From Streptomyces sp. NBC_01445 (GTDB taxonomy: Bacteria > Actinomycetota > Actinomycetes > Streptomycetales > Streptomycetaceae): a DNA stretch of 64,000 nucleotides. The DNA lies in assembly GCF_035918235.1 (NCBI RefSeq), contig NZ_CP109485.1:1860001-1924000 (forward strand), given 5' to 3'. The notes under the pieces were generated by a model. The model saw only the letters and a program-made list of their open reading frames with translations. It ran no database searches and was not told where the DNA came from. Made by a program: the position numbers and the translations under genes. Positions 62,184 to 64,000 of the stretch are shown here, piece by piece. Each line of letters starts with the position of its first letter. The first letter of the stretch is position 1.

Positions 62184-62458
62184 GGTGGAGTCGCGCAACA
62201 TGAGCCGTATGGCCCCGAGTTGACCCAATCGGGTGGGAGTGCGACGCGTGTCGGATGGAGTTCATATCCGGCTAATCGCGCTCTCACCTGCCGTTTCCCC
62301 CGATGGGCGATGTGTCCGGTGAGGGGCGATGTGCGTGAAGTGGTTGTCCGAGGTTCTTGGACGGTCTACTGTCCAATCTCGTCAGACAGATCGTCCGGCA
62401 TGGATGGACGTCCGGGATCGGATGTGACCGTCCATGCCCATTCAGTAAAGGAACCACC

Positions 62459-62674
62459 ATGCTCGGCATGCGTGAGCTGGACGCGGAGTCCGCAGAGCTG
62501 CTGCCCGGTCGCGAGGCCCTGGGCCGGCTGAAGTTCAACTTCGTCAAGACGACCAACGTGACGCGGCACGTCGCCTACGTCCAGGCCCAGAACAACTCGC
62601 TCGCCGTGAACGCCTGCTCCCCCGAGGCCATCGCCCAGTCCGCGGGCACCCAGACCATCAACGTCCACCAGTAA
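62459..62674 (+). CDS. Putative RiPP-like precursor peptide 1
   Basis: A 71-residue peptide with AAAGGAACC before the ATG at 62459. Residues 9-41 (ESAELLPGREALGRLKF, then FVKTTNVTRHVAYV) are almost invariant relative to peptide 2. The last 30 residues (QAQNNSLAVN, then SPEAIAQSAGTQTINVHQ) are more variable and rich in Asn, Ala, Gln, Ser and Thr. There is one Cys (NAC), which peptide 2 lacks. No signal peptide. A conserved leader and a variable polar tail next to an M50 protease fit a ribosomally made precursor. The modified residues, if any, cannot be read. Confidence 0.8.
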   Translation: MLGMRELDAESAELLPGREALGRLKFNFVKTTNVTRHVAYVQAQNNSLAVNACSPEAIAQSAGTQTINVHQ

Positions 62675-62704
62675 CCGACCCTTCATCCCGAAAGAGGTTT
62701 CACC

Positions 62705-62917
62705 ATGAACAACGAACAGCTCAACGAAGAGTCCGCGGAACTGCTGCCCGGCCGTGAGGCCCTGGGCCGGCTGAAGTTCAGCTTCGTCAAGACGACCAAC
62801 GTGACGCGGCACGTCGCCTACGTCGACGCCCACAACAACTCGCTGGCGGCGAACCTCAACTCCCCCGAGGCCATCGCCGCCTCCGAGGCCAACCAGACCA
62901 TCAACATCAGCCAGTAA
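62705..62917 (+). CDS. Putative RiPP-like precursor peptide 2
   Basis: A 70-residue paralogue, 30 bases after peptide 1, with AAAGAGG before the ATG. It shares ESAELLPGREALGRLKF and VKTTNVTRHVAYV exactly. The tail (DAHNNSLAANLNSPEAIAAS, then EANQTINISQ) differs at about a third of positions but keeps NNSLA, SPEAIA, QTIN and the final Gln. There is no Cys. The DNA of the shared half differs mainly at third positions. It is 67 bases upstream of the protease gene, so all three are probably one transcript. Confidence 0.8.
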   Translation: MNNEQLNEESAELLPGREALGRLKFSFVKTTNVTRHVAYVDAHNNSLAANLNSPEAIAASEANQTINISQ

Positions 62918-62984
62918 CGGCACCCGACGCGTGCGGACCGTGTTCGTGGCGACGCGGTCCGCACCGGGGAGGGAGGGCAGGACG

Positions 62985-64000
62985 ATGGCCGACGGTCAGG
63001 GGGCCCATGACCCCGCTCCCATGGGGACGGCGGTCCGGGACGCAGGCAAAACGTTTCCCGGGGACGTGTACAAGGAACCGCTCTTCCCCGTCCCGCGACT
63101 CGGCGCAGGGCTTCAACGCCTGGGCGAGTACCAGGGATCAGGTTCCACGGAACGCAAGTATCTGGTCCGCCGGGAGGACGGACAGGTGGTCCAGCTCTCC
63201 CGGCTGCTCTATCTCGTGGTCGAAGCCATCGACGGCGTACGCGACACCGAGAGCATGTCCCACCGGGTCAGCGGCCGCTTCGGACGCGAGATCAGCGCCG
63301 ACAACATCCACTACCTCGTGGAGCACAAGCTCGAACCGCTCGGCCTCACCGTCCCGTTCGGGCACGCGGACGAGCAGGTCGCCGCCGGTCCCCGGTCCGA
63401 CCTTCTCCTGGTCCTCAAGGGCCACCGGGTGATCTTCCGCGAGCGACAGGTCGCGCGTATCGCCACGGCTCTGGCCTGGCTGCACCGGCCCTCCGTGGTG
63501 GCCCTGGTGCTGGCGGCGGTCACCGTGCTGGACGTCTGGCTGTTCGGCTACCACGGCGCAATGCAGCCGGTGCTCCAGGTGCTGGAGCAACCCGTCCTGA
63601 TGCTGGCCGTCTTCGCGCTGATCGTAGCCTCGCTCGTGTTCCACGAGTTCGGTCACGCCTCTGCCTGCCGGTACGGGGGCGCGCGACCCGGAAGCATCGG
63701 GTTCGGCCTCTTCCTGATCTGGCCCTCGATGTACACCGACGTCACCGACGTCTACCGCATCAACCGGGCCGGCCGGATCCGCACCGACCTGGGCGGGGTC
63801 TACTTCAACGTCGTCTTCCTACTAGGGCTGGCCGGCGCCTACCTCCTCACCGGCCAGCCCTTCTTCCTCGGCGCGGTCTACCTGGTGCACTTCGAGATCC
63901 TCGAACAACTGATGCCGGCGGTCCGGCTGGACGGCTACTACATCCTCGGTGACCTCGCAGGGATCCCCGACCTCTACGGCAAGATCAAACCCATCCTCCT
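62985..64000 (+). CDS. M50 membrane metalloprotease with N-terminal RRE-like domain (3' end cut by window)
   Basis: At least 338 residues, open to the window edge; ATG at 62985 with GGAGG upstream. Residues 57-122 (KYLVRREDGQVVQLSRLLYL, VVEAIDGVRDTESM, FGREISADNIHYLVEHKLEP) resemble the PqqD-type RRE winged helix that binds RiPP leader peptides. A membrane domain follows. Zinc motif HEFGH is at 220-224 inside a helix (ASLVFHEFGHASACRYGG), and the second-site LDGYY (Asp316) lies in the last helix, as in M50 peptidases of the YydH-like group. It could cleave or export the two adjacent peptides at the membrane. The rest of the gene is outside the window. Confidence 0.85.
   Translation, partial: MADGQGAHDPAPMGTAVRDAGKTFPGDVYKEPLFPVPRLGAGLQRLGEYQGSGSTERKYLVRREDGQVVQLSRLLYLVVEAIDGVRDTESMSHRVSGRFGREISADNIHYLVEHKLEPLGLTVPFGHADEQVAAGPRSDLLLVLKGHRVIFRERQVARIATALAWLHRPSVVALVLAAVTVLDVWLFGYHGAMQPVLQVLEQPVLMLAVFALIVASLVFHEFGHASACRYGGARPGSIGFGLFLIWPSMYTDVTDVYRINRAGRIRTDLGGVYFNVVFLLGLAGAYLLTGQPFFLGAVYLVHFEILEQLMPAVRLDGYYILGDLAGIPDLYGKIKPIL

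Overview
The window is high-GC actinobacterial DNA and looks like a Streptomyces chromosome. The evidence is a conservon (cvnA-D) gene set, a snapalysin protease, a secreted EndoH-type endoglycosidase very close to the Streptomyces plicatus enzyme as I remember it, a DUF4331 protein, a FemX-like enzyme and a DUF6381-type small protein. Gene relics and transposon fragments are frequent, which suggests an accessory or chromosome-arm region.

Layout. 1-1.5 kb: a TnpB-type RNA-guided nuclease gene. 1.5-6.4 kb: conservon operon cvnABCD with an MHYT membrane sensor upstream. 6.7-12.9 kb: secreted or housekeeping genes (PHA-depolymerase-like esterase with FN3, NAD kinase, FG-GAP lipoprotein, EndoH). 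13.3-14.5 kb: a second TnpB. 14.7-18.1 kb: a 1145-residue Ser/Thr kinase-WD40 protein. 18.6-22.5 kb: a benzoylformate-decarboxylase-like ThDP enzyme, a beheaded SDR relic and a PAS-GAF-SpoIIE-HATPase regulator. 22.9-25.4 kb: a DUF4331 protein and a PucR-type regulator. 25.5-34.1 kb: a deoxy-sugar locus with a GntR/FCD regulator, an L-rhamnose-mutarotase-like protein, an RbsA-type ABC transporter, an enolase-superfamily dehydratase and a sugar-binding lipoprotein, divergent from a secreted GH29 alpha-L-fucosidase. Together these release, import and begin to catabolise L-fucose or L-rhamnose. 34.4-40.5 kb: AroM, IclR, OPT transporter, DUF917 and M20 peptidase. This is a peptide, hydantoin or amidated-compound use locus in which aroM and the OPT gene share a candidate operator.

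40.5-44 kb: snapalysin, then a gene graveyard (Ku C-terminal relic, tRNA-like hairpins with a terminator, IS110 fragment). 44-50.8 kb: cupin, FUSC membrane protein, GNAT acetyltransferase between direct repeats, a third TnpB and a polysaccharide deacetylase. 51-59.5 kb: small stress-type proteins, cytochrome P450, FemX-like enzyme, two tandem collagen-like membrane proteins, metallophosphoesterase and a DUF4232 lipoprotein. 60-62.2 kb: an XRE regulator and an inverted duplication of an 86-residue gene around a small secreted protein.

62.4-64 kb (right edge): the most interesting locus. Two near-identical ~70-residue peptides with an invariant leader-like half and a variable Asn/Gln-rich tail lie directly upstream of a membrane M50 metalloprotease. 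The N-terminus of that protease resembles a PqqD/RRE peptide-recognition domain. I read this as a RiPP-like or peptide-processing system that continues beyond the window.
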